DNA of 64,000 bases, from NCBI RefSeq assembly GCF_963924675.1, contig NC_089235.1:59454220-59518219 (forward strand), written 5' to 3'. Origin of the DNA: Phocoena phocoena. Its lineage: Eukaryota; Chordata; Mammalia; Artiodactyla; Phocoenidae. Below are positions 1 through 13,060 of this stretch, one piece after another. The notes beneath the pieces were generated by a model. That model made no database searches, was not told where the DNA came from, and was given only the letters and a program-made list of their open reading frames with translations. Both the position numbers and the translations under genes were made by a program. The first letter of the stretch is position 1. Each line of letters starts with the position of its first letter.

Positions 1-434
1 TTGTTTATGGTGTTTTTTTATTCCATAAATGTGGTTTTCATTTTTATGTAGTAAAACTTATTAATGTTTTCTTTATTACACTTGGATTTTGAGTCATATT
101 AGAAAGGCCTTCTTGTGGCATATTTTTAATATCTTCAGAGTTGAAATTCTTTGCCTGCTGAGGATGGTTTTATGTTTGCCAGTAGCCTAAAATTATCTGG
201 AATAAAATCTGGTGAATAAAGTAGGACACGAAATTGAGTAGTGACAATTTTGATTAAATCATAAATTTTTTGTGTAGTTAAGGGGTTGGTTTTCATACCA
301 AATGCATACATTTTTCTGAAGTTGATTCCAAAGTGGAATTATAGAAATATGTGACTGGATAATATTTTTAAATAATAACTTTCCCTTCTACTGTAGTTCC
401 TTCTTTCCCTTTCCCCATTTAAGAAGGGAGTCTG

Positions 435-562
435 GGGACTTCCCTGGCAATCCAGGAGTTAAGTGTCCATGCTTTCACTGCAGGGAGCACGGGTTCGATC
501 CCTGGTCAGAGAACTAAGATCCTGCATGCTGCACCGTGCAGCAGGGAGGGGGAAAAAAAAAA
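435..562 (+). mobile_element. CHR-type SINE (short form)
   Basis: Starts gggacttccctgg, has a box-B-like ggttcgatccc, and ends in an A-run. Near-perfect flanking repeats (aagggagtctg at 424-434, aagggaatctg at 563-573) mark the insertion. Head derived from tRNA. Confidence 0.85.
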
Positions 563-573
563 AAGGGAATCTG

Positions 574-974
574 TTCTAAACTTCCTGGCCTTGGAGGAAA
601 TATGTGATGAGTAACCATGGGGAAGTTGAAGGCTCTAGAGAGAAATAGCTATATGGTACCTTTAGGAAGAAAGGACTTAGGCAGACATAGGGGAGAGGTT
701 CTATGGTCAAGCAACAGAGAACCACTGAACCCGAGGAAGCCATCAGAGAGGAACAGTGGACGTTACTTGGGTAGCTTGTGTGGACAGATGATCAACACAG
801 AGAGCACCCCCGCTCCAGATGATGAAAGACTGAAGAAGAACCTGGAATCATGACAAATTCCCCAACTGGTTGGGTAGAAACACCAAGAATAACTGACATG
901 AGATGTCTTACCAACTGGTTGTGTGGAGTCTTGAATTTGAAATTTAGTTTATAGAAAATAAATACGGCTTATAC
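574..974. other. Intergenic, nothing recognised
   Basis: A 78-codon plus-strand frame (617-853) has no motif, no family resemblance and no splice or promoter context. I treat it as chance. Confidence 0.6.
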
Positions 975-1050
975 ATTTATTTTTAAATTTTTTTAAATTT
1001 ATTTTTTTTAATTGAAGTATAGTTGATTTACAATGTGTCATTTTCAGCTT
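975..1050 (-). mobile_element. L1 3' tip
   Basis: T-rich run then attgaagtatagttgatttacaatg, the standard 3' UTR end of artiodactyl/cetacean L1s in antisense. Confidence 0.65.
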
Positions 1051-1204
1051 ATACATTTAGATGAGATCTACTTTTTAAACAAATATTCTGAGCTATGGTT
1101 AACATAAACTTGTAGCTTTCCCAAGTGAGGTATTTGAAGAGGTGTATTCATTTGCTTGTCTGCTAAGAGGGGGAGGGTGGGTCAACTGAATTTGTTTCTA
1201 TCAC

Positions 1205-1719
1205 CTTATCACAAGGGTTTTTAACTTGAAGTCCTTAGATCCCTTAGGGATCCCTCAGATCCCTAGGAACTTGGAAGGCAAAAAAGATTACATCTTTACT
1301 AGCTTCTAATTGAAATATAGAATTTTCTTCTATTATAAATGTAGGCAACAAACCCATAGGAGTGTTAGCAATGTAATTTCATCAAAAATAGACCGCCCAC
1401 ACACACACATTATCATAGCATGATACGGTTACTGTATCTCAGTATACTGTTTGCTACTCATTACTACTCAACAATACTTCAAAATTATGGTAGTTTTAAG
1501 ACTTATTGCTAGATTTTCTTATTTAATAAGGAAGCACTATAATTACTGTATCACAAATATTTTTAATATTTTGATAATTTATATTTTAACATAATTCATT
1601 TTCTTTGTAATCATATATTTTATCTTGAGCATTTACAAACATTATCCTGACAAATCGTCCATAGGCTTCAACAGTTAGTTAAATGTGTTCTTGGCATAAA
1701 ACAAGTTAGGAGCCCCTGT
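1205..1719 (+). mobile_element. hAT-like non-autonomous DNA transposon relic
   Basis: About 510 bp bounded by imperfect inverted ends (aagggtttttaac on the left, gttaggagcccctg on the right, the latter reading caggggctcctaac in reverse). The inside is AT-rich and follows a pattern I recall from hAT-Charlie-type relics in mammals. No coding sequence. Confidence 0.55.
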
Positions 1720-2504
1720 TTGGTTCAATTCCTGGCTCGAGTCACCTCAAGAAGGGACAAGATAGTAAGAAGGCAGTTACAAGCTTTTCCTTTCCAGCTC
1801 CTAAGATTTGACGATGTAACTTAACTCTAAGAGGAACTGACCTTCTACAGTCATTTCAGGCTCAATAAACCGCAGGAGCCAGCAGTTTATCTGTCTGACT
1901 TGACAGCTTCCACCAGGAGCAGTGCTTACTAGGTTTGAGGGCCTGAAACTTCTCTGCAAGGCTTGGCTGATGATAGATTTGCTTCTCTTCTTAACTTATG
2001 AGCTGGTGCCAAGATGACTTTCCATATCAGGGAAATAGCTTTAAAGCTGACCTTCTGGGCTTGGGGGCTCTTCTCATTTCATCAGCACCAATTCCATCCT
2101 GTCTTTGAATCCATTACATTCAGGGCACTGGGCCTATATCCTCTCATTCACCTCTGCGTCTGCCTCTGCCCTCCCAATACTCCTTCTTCTCTGTCCACAT
2201 CCCCTCCAGCTGTGGCAGGTGATGGTGCCAGGAGGCTGGAGGATTCCAGCATCCAAGACTTGCAGGCCCCTGCTGAGACCAGCTATCAGCTTTCACCATT
2301 TGACAAGAAGAGAATGGAAACAAAATCAGGCCGAAAGCAAAGGCCGTGCTGAGTTGAAGTCTCTGATCTTATCGTTTTTTAAACACAAAAGTCTCTGACC
2401 CAGAACTCCCTTTTCTGAAGATCAACCTGAAAACAAAACTTTTCAGTCTCTGCTACCTAAGAACATTTTACCACATGCAACACCATCTTCTGTTTTAACT
2501 GTAG
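1720..2504. other. Intergenic, nothing recognised
   Basis: Two overlapping plus-strand frames (2,014-2,398) run in different phases over a CT-rich stretch, a sign of chance opening. No known domain. Confidence 0.6.
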
Positions 2505-2665
2505 TAATGAGAACTAACATTTCACAGTGTATGAAGCGCTTTCTTAATTAGTATTTCATTTATCCTCAGGGCAATTGTGACCATCAAGTTTTCTTGCTCC
2601 CATTTGACAGATGAGATATCTGAGCCCTGAAAGCTTTAAGTTAGATGGTATGTGAATTATCTAGA
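2505..2665 (+). mobile_element. MIR SINE relic
   Basis: MIR core pattern: 'atttaatcctca'-like segment, then a 'gacagatgag' and 'ctgag' section. Old and degraded. Confidence 0.6.
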
Positions 2666-2939
2666 TTGCCACAGTCCCCACCATTCCCTATTGAGCCCCA
2701 GCATTGAGGCTGAATATCTGTTGTCATTTATTCTCTTCGTTCTATTTTTCTTATAGTGGAATTAAGAGGAAAGGAAAACATTTCTTAAACTCACTTATAT
2801 CTCAAAAGTGGGAAAGTAAAATCTAGACCTCGAGAACTTTATTTTCAGCCTGATTTGCCTGGGTCCTGTAGGAATTTGAATTTGTGATTCCTTTTGGAGA
2901 CAGTTGTTCCCCAATCTGAATGCCCACTGTAAACATCTT

Positions 2940-3075
2940 GGAAAATTTGAAAAAATACATGACTCTGTGCTATACCACAGACCCACTGAGTCTGAATCTT
3001 CAGGCATGGGACCCAAGATTCTGCAATTTAAAAATTTCCCTAGATTATTTTGATTAGGAAGCCACTGATTTAACT
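2940..3075 (+). mobile_element. MER5-like hAT relic (weak)
   Basis: 'cagacccactgagtctgaat', 'acccaagattctgcaattta' and 'gaagccactgatttaac' are in the right order for a MER5-type relic, with low similarity. Confidence 0.4.
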
Positions 3076-3497
3076 CTCATGGCTCCTTATTTGTGAAGCC
3101 CTCTTATGGAAAGCAGACTCCACTTTCCCCTAAGGCTCCTTCAACAACCCAACGCTACGAAACCCAGGTAAGCTGGAAACTGACTGACAGCCCAGGGCAG
3201 TCAGGTGAAAATGGTCCATTTGGAGTCTGTAATAAGTAGAATATCACTTGATTCACTGGTTTGGCCCTATTCAGTCACCAACAAAAGGGGCATCAGGAGA
3301 CCATATCACTGCTGATTCCCATTAACCCATGGCGAATTCACAGAACCATATCCTGTTCACACTGAAAGGGACCTAGAAATCATTTAGAAAATTTGAGAAG
3401 TCATTTTCTCTCCTGTTTCTAGCTTCTCCATCCAAAAAGCCAAAATGTAGGAAGAGATAGAGACAAAACAGGGTTTGAACATGGATTTCCTGATAAT

Positions 3498-6400
3498 TAT
3501 TTTTTGAATTTTATTTTATTTTTTTATACAGCAAGTTCTTATTAGTCATCAATTTTATACACATCAGTGTATACATGTCAATCCCAATCGCCCAGTTCAT
3601 CACACCACCATCCCCACCCCGCTACGGCTTTCCCCCTTGGTGTCCATACGTCTGTTCCCTACATCTGTGTCTCAATTTCTGCCCTGCAAACCGGTTCATC
3701 TGTACCATATTTATAGGTTCCACATATATGCGTTAATAACGATATGTGTTATTCTCTTTCTGACTTACTTCACTCTGTATGACAGTCTCTAAATCCATTC
3801 ACGTCTCAACAAATGACCCACTTTCGTTCCTTTTTATGGCTGAGTAATATTCCATTGTATATATGTACCACATCTTCTTTATCCATTTGTCTGTCAATGA
3901 GCATTTAGGTTGCTTCCATGACTTGGCTATTGTAAATAGTGCTGCAGTGAACATTGAGTTACATGACTCTTTTTGAATTATGGTTTTCTCTGGGTATATG
4001 CCCAGTAGTGGGATTGCTGGGTCATATGGTAGTTCTATTTTTAGTTTTTTAAGGGACCTCCATACTGCTCTCCATAGTGGCTGTATCAATTTACATTCCC
4101 ACCAACAGTGCAAGAAGGTTCCCTTTTCTCCACACCCTCTCCAGCATATGTTGTTTGTAGATTTTCTGATGATGCCCATTCTAACTGGTGTGAGGTGATA
4201 CCTCATTGTAGTTTTGAGTTGCATTTCTCTAATAATTAGTGATGTTGTGCAGCTTTTCATGTGCTTCTTGGCCATCTGTATGTCTTCTTTGGAGAAATGT
4301 CATTTAGGTCTTCTGCCCATTTTTGGATTGGATTGTTTGTTTTTCTAATATTAAGCTGCATGATATAATTAATATTAAGCTGTTTATATATTTTGGAGAT
4401 TAATCCTTTGTCCGTTGATTCGTTTGCAAATATTTTCTCCCATTCTGAAGGTTGTCTTTTCATCTTGTTTATGGTTTCCTTTGCTGTGCAAAAGCTTTGA
4501 AGTTTAATTGGGTCCCATTTGTTTATTTTTGTTTTATTTCCATTACTCTAGGAGGTGGATCAAAAAAGATCTTGCTGTGATTTATGTCAAAGAGTGTTCT
4601 GCCTATGTTTTCCTCTAAGAGTTTTATAGTGTCTGGTGTTACATTTAGGTCTCTAATCCATTTTGAGTTTATTTTTGTATATGGTGTTAGGGAGTGTTCT
4701 AATTTCATTCTTTTACATGTAGCTGTCCAGTTTTCCCAACACCACATATTGAAGAGACTGTCTTTTCTCTGTTGTATATCCTTGCCTCCTTTGTCATAGA
4801 TTAGTTGACCATAGGTGCGTGGGTTTATCTCTGGGCTTACTATTCTGCTCCATTGAACTATGTTTCTGTTTTTGTGCCAGTACCATATTGTCTTGACTAC
4901 TGTAGCTTTGTAGTATAGTCTGAAGGCAGGGAGTCTGATTCCTCTGGCTCCGTTTTTTTCCCTCAAGACTGCTTTGGCTATTCGGGGTCTTTTTGGTCTC
5001 CATACAAATTTTAAGATTTTTTTCGTTCTAGTTCTGTAAAAAATGCCATTGGTAATTTGATAGGGATTGCATTGAATCTGTAGATTGCTTTGGGTAGTGT
5101 AGTCATTTTCACAATGTTGATTCTTCCAATCCAAGAACATGGTATATCTCTCCATCTGTTGGTATAATCTTTAATTTCTTTCATCAGTGTCTTATAGTTT
5201 TCTGCATACAGGTCTTTTGTCTCCCTAGGTAGCTTTATTCCTAGGTATTTTATTCTTTTTGTTGCAATAGTAAATGGGAGTGTTTCCTTAATTTCTCTTT
5301 CGGAGTTTTTATCATTAGTGTGTAGGAATGCAAGAGATTTCTGTGCATTAATTTTGTATCCTGCAACTTTACCAAATTCATTGATTAGCTCTAGTAGTTT
5401 TCAGGTGGCATCTTTAGGATTCTCTATGTATAGTATCATATCATGTGCAAACAGTGACAGTTTTACTTCTTCTTTTCCAATTTTTATTACTTTTTCTTCT
5501 CTGATTGCCGTGGATAGGACTTCCAAAACTATGTTGAATAATAGTGGTGAGAGTGGACATCCTTGTCTTGTTCCTGATCTTAGAGGAAATGCTTTCAGTT
5601 TTTCACCATTGAGAATGATGTTTGCTGTGGGTTTGTCATATATGGCCTTTATTATGTTGAGGTAGGTTCCCTCTATGCCTACCTTCTGGAGAGTTTTTAT
5701 CATAAATGGGTGTTGAATTTTATCAAAAGCTTTTTCTGCATCTATTGAGATGATCATATGGTTTTTCTTCTTCAGTTTGTTAAGATGGTGTATCACATTG
5801 ATTGATTTGCGTATATTGAAGAATCCTTGCATCCCTGGGATAAATCCCACCTGATCATGGTGTATGATCCTTTTAATGTGTTGTTGGATTCTGTTTGCTA
5901 GTATTTGGTTGAGGATTTTTGCATCTATATTCATCAGTGATATTGGTCTGTAATTTTCTTTTTTTGTAGTGTCTGTGTCTGGTTTTGGTATCAGGGTGAT
6001 GGTGGCCTCGTAGAATGAGTTTGGAAGTGTTCCTTCGTCTGCAGTTTTTTTGGAAGAGTTTGAGAAGGATGGGTGTTAGCTCTTCTCTAAATGTTTGATA
6101 GAATTCACCTGTGAAACCATCTGGTCCTGGGCTTTTGTTTGTTGGAAGATTTTTAATCACAGTTTCAATTTCATTACTGTGATTGGTCAGTTCATATTTT
6201 CTATTTCTTCCTGGTTCAGTCTTGGAAGGTTATACCTTTCTAGAATTTGTCCATTTCTTCCAGGTTGTCCATTTTATTGGCATAGCGTTGTTTGTAGTTG
6301 TCTCTTAGCATGCTTTGTATTTCTGCGGTGTCTGTTGTAACTTCTCCTTTTTCATTTCTAATTTTATTGATTTGAGTCCTCTCCCTCTTTTTCTTGATGA

Positions 6401-8530
6401 GTCTGGCTAATGGTTTATCAATTTTGTTTATCTTCTCAGAGAACCAGCTTTTAGTTTTATTGATCTTTGCTATTGTGTTCTTTGTTTCTATTTCATTTAT
6501 TTCTGCTCTGATCTTTGATTTCTTTCCTTCTGCTAACTTTGGGTTTTGTTTGTTCTTCTTTCTCTAGTTCCTTTAAGTGTGAGGTTAGATTGTTTATTTG
6601 AGATTTTTCTTGTTTCTTGAGGTAGGCTTGTATAGCTATAAACTTCCCTCTTAGAACTGCTTTTCCTGCATCCCATAAGTTTTGGATCGTGTTTTCATTG
6701 TCATTTGTCTCTAGGTATTTCTTGATTTCCTCTTTGACTTCTTCAGTGATCCCCTGGTTATTTAGTAACGTATTGTTTAGCCTCCGTGTGTTTGTGTTTT
6801 TTACATTTTTCCCCTGTAATTCATTTCTAATCTCATAGTGTTGTGGTCAGAAAAGATGCTTGAAATTATTTCAATTTTCTTATATTTACTGAGGCTTGAT
6901 TTGTGACCCAAGATGTGGTCTATCCTGGAGAATGTTCTGTGCACACTTGAGACAAAGTGTAATCTGCTGTTTTTGGATGGAATGTCCTATAAATATCAGT
7001 TAAATCTATCTGGTCTATTGTGTCATTTAAAGCTTCTGTTTCCTTATTTATTTTCATTTTGAATGATCTGTCCTTTGGTGTAAGTGAGGTGTTAAAGTCC
7101 CCCACAATTATTGTGTTACTGTCGATTTCCTCTTTTATAGCTGTTAGCAGTTGTCTTATGTATTGAGATGCTCCTATATTGGGTGCATATATATTTATAA
7201 TTGTTATATCTTTTTCTTGGATTGATCCTTTGATCATTATGTAGTGTCCTTCCTTGTCTCTATAACATTCTTTATTTTAAAGTCTATTTTATCTGATATG
7301 AGTATTGCTACTCCAGCTTTCTTTTGGTTTCCATTTGCATGGAATATCTTTTTCCATCCCCTCACTTTCAGTCTGTACGTGTCCCTAGGTCTGAATTGGG
7401 TCTCTTGTAGACAGCATATATATGGGTCTTGTTTTTGTATCCATTCAGCAAGCCTGTGTCTTTTGGTTGGAGCCTTTAATCCATTCACGTTTAAGGTAAT
7501 TATTGATATGTATGTTTCTATGACCATTTTCTTAATTGTTTTGCATTTATTTTTGTAGGTCCTTTTCTTCTCTTGTGTTTCCCACTTAAAGAAGTTCCTT
7601 TAGCATTTGTTGTAGAGCTGGTTTGGTGGTGCTGAATTCTCTTAGCCTTTGCTTGTCTTTTTGATTTCTCCATCAAATCTGAATGAGATTCTTGCCGGGT
7701 AATCTTTGTTGTAGGTTCTTCCGTTTCATTACTTTAAATATATCATTCCACTCCCTCTGGCTTGTAGAGTTTCTGCTGAGAAATCAGCTGCTAACCTTAT
7801 GGGAGTTCCCTTGTATGTTATCTGTCGTTTTCCCCTTGCTTGTTTCAATAATTTTTCTTTGTCTTTAATTTTTGCCAATTTGATTACTATGTGTCTTGAC
7901 GTGTTTCTCCTTGGGTTTATCCTGTATGGGACTCTGTGCACTTCGTGAACTTGGGTGGCTATTTCCATTCCCGTGGTAGGGAAGTTTTCAACTATAATCT
8001 CTTCAAATATTTTCTTGGGTCCTTTCTCTCTCTCTCTTCTCTTTCTGGGGCCCCTATAATGTGAATGTTGTTGTGTTTAATGTTGTCCCAGAGGTCTCTT
8101 AGGCTCTCTTCATTTCTTTTCATTCTTTTTTCTTTATTCTGTTCCACAGCAGTGAATTCCACCATTCTGTCTTCCAGGTCATTTATCCGTTCTTCTGCCT
8201 CAGTTATTCTGCTATTGATTCCCTCTAGTATAGTTTTTATTTCAGTTATTGTATGTATTATTCATCTCTGTTTGTTCTTTTATTCTTCTAGGTCTTTGTT
8301 AAACATTTCTTGCATCTTCTCGATCTTTGCCTCCATTCTTTTTCCGAGGTTCTGGATCCTCTTCACTATCATTATTCTGAATTCTTTTTCTGGAAGGTTG
8401 CCTATCTCCACTTCATTCAGTTGTTTTTCTGGGGTTTTATCTTGTTCCTTCATCCAGAACATAGCCCTCTGCCTTTTCATCTTGTCTGTCTTTCTGTTAA
8501 GGTGGTTTTTGTTCCACAGGCTGCAGGATT
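3498..8530 (-). mobile_element. Nearly complete but dead L1 retrotransposon
   Basis: A 5-kb L1 in antisense. The 3' end is the T-rich stretch near 3,500; ORF2 runs from about 7,527 to 3,799 and ORF1 from about 8,480 to 7,570. Pieces recognised: endonuclease start (ISIITLNVNGLKAPTKRHRL, 7,237-7,527; GDFNTSL, 6,920-7,237), reverse transcriptase (5,401-6,160), and the C-terminal domain with a Cys/His cluster (3,799-4,275). ORF1 pieces are at 7,729-7,968 and 8,280-8,480. Stops and shifts break both frames, and the catalytic FADD reads FAHD (codon at 5,443-5,445). Almost no 5' UTR remains. The exact right edge is uncertain by about 100 bp. Confidence 0.92.
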
Positions 8531-8754
8531 GTAGTTTGAGAATTTTTTTTGAACAAGATCATGATGGCCTACGTTGGATTAATATTTCTCTTTTGTCCTG
8601 AGGTAAACATGGAACATTGGGAGTTTCTTGTAACTTATTTGCTACCACTTTTCTTATATCAAGGATGAATCAGTTATAATGTTGGAGACCCTGTTGTCTG
8701 GTCCAGCTATTTAAGGGAATCAGGGATATGTTTTCTTTCCTTCCTTTTTGGATA

Positions 8755-8930
8755 ATAATAATTGTAGCAGTGGTAGATACTCTTTATTGAGCAATAATTC
8801 TGAGTCACACAGTCTCCTATTCATTTTCTGTATATTACCTTATTTAATCTTTACAAAAAACCGCAGCAGCAGGTGTTTACTTCCATGTTTTAGATATCAG
8901 GAATTGGAGCTCTGCAAATTAAGTTAACTT
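8755..8930 (+). mobile_element. MIR SINE relic
   Basis: Has the 'ttatttaatctttacaa' core and a following 'gaattggagctctg' stretch in the usual order. Old and degraded. Confidence 0.6.
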
Positions 8931-9077
8931 TGTTTATTCATTCAACCTCTATTTATTGAGCAGCGATCACGTGCTGGGTCAGAGAGCACATAAGCAGCAG
9001 AGCTAGTATTTAAATCTGATTTTCTGATTCTCAAACCCATGCATTTCACCAGCTCTATGAAACTTTTCTGTTTTTCT

Positions 9078-9298
9078 TTTTTTGTTTGTTTGTTTTGTTT
9101 GTTTTTGCGGTAGGCAGGCCTCTCACTGTTGTGGCCTCTCCCATTGCGGAACACAGGCTCCAGACACGCAGGCTCAGCGGCCATGGCTCACAGGCCCAGC
9201 CGCTCCGCGGCATGTGGGATCTTCCCGGACTGGGGCACGAACCCGTGTCCCCTGCATCAGCAGGCGGACTCTCAACCACTGCGCCACCAGGGAAGCCC
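9078..9298 (-). mobile_element. CHR SINE, antisense
   Basis: A full-length unit ending at gggaagccc on the plus strand with a T-run at its left edge. A 16-bp perfect target duplication flanks it (9,062-9,077 and 9,299-9,314). Confidence 0.93.
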
Positions 9299-9314
9299 AC
9301 TTTTCTGTTTTTCT

Positions 9315-9939
9315 AGGGCTTTCTTCCATTTCTCCCTTGGGCCCCAGGTTGATACTGATTCCAGTGTTGGTTCCCATAATACTTCTTTTCTTAATATTTC
9401 CTTGAATAAAGACCTTGTCCAGGTCAGGTCTCCTGAGGTTAGAGCCAGTGTGTGGGGTGCAGTTAATGTGAGGAGAGTATGACTGGAGGGACTTAGCTCC
9501 AGATGCTGGGGGCACCTGCCGGGAACTGCCACACGGAGGCTCCTGGGCTGGGCCAGGTGTGCTGGACACGTCTCCATGATGTTAGAGTTCACCTCCTGTG
9601 GACAGATCAGGTGAGACCCTTGTGCCATAATCTAGAGGGTCACTGGTCATGAAACACTCCCATATACCTTGGAAATAAACTACACCTAGTAAACAAAGGT
9701 AGGAGGTATCTTACAATGAATAATTATGACTCATTTCATTTTGGAGTTACTTTCCAAAGCAATTTTGTATATTTGGTTTTATTTCATGCTCAGGTATGTG
9801 TACTATAGAAAGCATAAGCAGAGATTCTGTACTTCCAGTGGGTCAGGGATTAATAGCTGCTGTATGCTATGCTCCCCTTAGCCTCTCAAGAACCACTTCC
9901 TCTCTTCTAAAACATTGTAAAAAAAAAAAAAAAAAAGGG
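9315..9939. other. Intergenic, nothing recognised
   Basis: Unique-looking sequence between two SINEs, with a short A-run at 9,919-9,936. Short frames on both strands lack any motif. Confidence 0.6.
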
Positions 9940-9950
9940 TCACTTAATAG

Positions 9951-10113
9951 GGACTTCCCTGGTGGTCCAGTGGTTAAGACTCCACGCTTCCACTGCAGGG
10001 GTGTGGGTTCAATCCCTGGTTGGGGAACTAAGATCCCACATGCCACATGGTGCGGCCAAAAAATTTTAAAAGAGAGGAATGATGGGAGAAAAAAATAATA
10101 ATATTTTAAAAGA
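9951..10113 (+). mobile_element. CHR-type SINE (short form)
   Basis: gggacttccctggtggtcc head, box-B-like ggttcaatccc, A-rich tail. Flanked by tcacttaatag at 9,940-9,950 and 10,114-10,124. Confidence 0.9.
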
Positions 10114-10124
10114 TCACTTAATAG

Positions 10125-11989
10125 TATTCATAGTAAAAATAAGTTTGCTAGAGTACTGACATTATGTGAGGATCGTCTTGGAAGTGGCATGGTGTGGGAC
10201 GAAGGTTGTGGTGGCAAAAGTAAAAAGTTGGTCTGGACCTGGTTGGTGGATGAGCGTGAGGGTACTGAGATCATGGGAAACATCGTCAAATGTAAAAGTT
10301 GGGGAGAAAATAATTGAGGGTGGGGTTAGAAAACAAGATAGTTTGAAAAGGAATTTAGTTATATGCCAAAGGGAACGGAGAGTTGGAACATAATTGCCCT
10401 AGATTATACTTTACAATGTGATCCTGTAGGCAAGCTGCATGTAATATAGTTTCTGTGTGAGGATAAGCCTGTATCATCTTCATGGATTTTTGATAGAATA
10501 CCAACATTTAAAAGTAACAGAGCTGTGCTTCTATCAAGAAGTAATTCTCCTCATAATCCACTTTTCATTTTAATGTGCTGTACGGTGGCTTGCTCATCAC
10601 TCTTTTTTCTCTCTCATGACGACCCTAAGTCTATTTTTCCAAAAGACAACCACTGACAACCCCAAAGCCACTGTTCTGAGTTCTGACTCCTATGAGTGTT
10701 TCAGGTAATACTGTTCTTAGCACCCATGTCATCTTTCTTATCCTTCCATTTGCTTTCTTGGCTGCCAAACGGCTCCCATTTATCTGTCTCCTTTTTCTTC
10801 TGTCCAGCCATTCTGAGTGGTAATTTTTCATCCTGTTTCCTTATTCCAGTGATCCATTCATTTTCTTTAGGCTCCCTTTCCTTCCTCCTCCACACCCCCT
10901 TCCTGACAGCACTTTCGCTAGTGGCATTTTGAAGCGTTTCGAGAGTTGGCAGCTGAAGATGGTGATGGAGCTGGAATGAGAAGATGAGTTTATTGAACAG
11001 CAATCCCAGGGTTTCACATTAGAGTTCTTGGCGGTCAGTGATGGAAAATCAACTCAGCTTAAGGAAAAGGGAATTTATTTGTTCACATATCAGAAGAGGA
11101 AAAGCAGGGTGGGAGGAATTACCATAGGAACCTGGACTTCACAAACTAGAATCAGAATTCAGTGAATTCAGTGCCACTAGGTCACTGCCTCCCTTTTCTC
11201 CACTTTTTTTTTTGTTTTTTCTTTCTGCAGGTAGGTTTCCCCTATGTGCTGGGAAATATGGCTACTGACTTTTAGCTCCAGATTCGTATCCTCCAGCAGA
11301 CAAAGGGCTTCCGTTCTCTCCTGCCCACCCGCTCCAACCCCAGATCCATATATCATTCCCAGGGAGGGCGTCTGAGTGATTCTCATTAGTCGTGTGTCAT
11401 GAGGGGGTGGGGTGGAAGGGACTAGGACATGGCACTCACAACCCCACCAGAACCATCAACAGGCAGAAGAGTGGCTCTTGAAAGGATGCTAGGATGATAA
11501 AAACAGTGTATAAGCACTGCAGAATAAAAACAAAACAATTTTTTTTCCTGCATAATTACACAAGGACGAAATCTCTTCCTCTGTAGTTACCCTTACAATT
11601 AAAAAATTAACTTTGAAGAGAAGAATTATACTATTATAGTACAGGGGTTCCCAACTACAAGTTTGTTCATTTGTTTTTTTCCCCTAAAACAACACCATAT
11701 TAGATTTTTTTTTAAAAAGTCTGATATAATCTCCCTCTCAATCCACACTGGTTGAGTAGTCCTCTCCCACACTGACTCTGGGCTTGGCGGTTTGACTTGT
11801 TTTGGCCGGTGGGACAATAATACACATGATACAAAACAGAAGCTCGAAACGTGGACATTGGGGCATGCCCTCACCTGCTGCTCTTGAGAACCCTGTTAAG
11901 CCTGGGTTAGCCAGCTAGACTATGAATAGCACATGGCCTAGTTATACCCATCATTCCTACAAACAGACAACCAAATACTAGACATGGAC
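10125..11989. other. Intergenic, nothing recognised
   Basis: About 1.9 kb, partly G-rich near 10,160-10,390 and CT-rich near 10,740-10,900. Short opposing frames in the CT-rich part are composition effects. No exon-like signal. Confidence 0.55.
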
Positions 11990-13060
11990 CACCAGCTCAC
12001 CGCAAAAACATGAGTGAGCAAAGATGACACCACATGGAGTAGCAGTGAGCCATCCTAACTGAATCAAGCCCAAATTTCTGAGGAACGTGAGGGAGCGAAC
12101 CACATGGACATCTAAGGGAAGATCATTCCAGACAAAGGAAGTTACCAGTATAATAATCCTAAAGTATGATGGGCCTAGCTTGTTCCAGGCATAGCAAGGA
12201 AGCCAGTGACTGGAGTGCAATGAGCAAGGGGAAAGGAAGTAGGAAATGTGATCAAAGAGGTAGTGGAGGAGAGTGAATTTGCCCGGGGGCCAATGCCATT
12301 GTGATGACTGGTGTTTACTCTGAGTGAGATGGGAAGCCTTTGGAAGGTAGTGAACAGAGGAGTCATGTGATCTGACAAAGGTTTTAACATGATCACTCTG
12401 GCTTCTGCGTTAGGGAGAGTTTGAAGGAGGGAGTTGGCTAACATGAAAGGGAAACCAGTTGAGAGGCAGTGATCCAGGGAAAGAGATGATGGTAACTTGG
12501 ATGGTAGCAATCAAGGTAGTAAAAAGTGGTTGAATTCTGGCTATATTTTGAAGACAAAGCAGCAGGACTTGTTGGAGGGTAAGAAGTAGGGTGTGTGAGA
12601 GAAATTGAGTCAAGGAGGGACTCCAAGGTTGTGGGTTTGAGGAAATGGTAGTTCCATTGACTACGATGGTGAAGTTACAGGAGGAGCTTGTTTGTAGGTG
12701 AAGATCAGAAGCTCAGCTCTGGACGTGTTAAATTTGAGATGGTCAGTACATATCCCAGGGGACAGATCAAGAGGGCAGCCCGAGTTCAAGATTAAAGTCA
12801 GCTGGAGGTATAGCGTTGAGTTATCAGCACGTGGATGCTATTTAAAGCAATGAGACTGGAAGAAATTACCAAGCCAATGTGCACATAGGAAAAAACCTTT
12901 CAAGGACTGAGCCTTGGGGCATTCCAATGTTAAGGATAGGGAGATGAGGAATCAACAAAGAAATCTGAGAACGAGCTTGTAGTGAGGTGGGAAAAACAAA
13001 CAGCTGAGAGAGCAAATGTGAAATATCCCAGAAGCCAGGTCAGAATGTATTTCAAGGATG
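11990..13060 (-). mobile_element. L2 retrotransposon relic
   Basis: Minus-strand translation gives broken but clear L2 reverse transcriptase text, such as LQNIARIQPLFTTLIATIQV followed in another frame by ARVIMLKPLSDHMTPL. Stops and shifts are many. An ancient, dead copy. Confidence 0.8.

Noticed and set aside
2014..2398. Two plus-strand frames of 97-112 codons
   Set aside because: CT-rich composition opens two phases at once; no motif or conserved context.
3799..7527. Long minus-strand frames that look like protein genes
   Set aside because: They translate to L1 ORF2 endonuclease, reverse transcriptase and C-terminal pieces, broken by stops and shifts.
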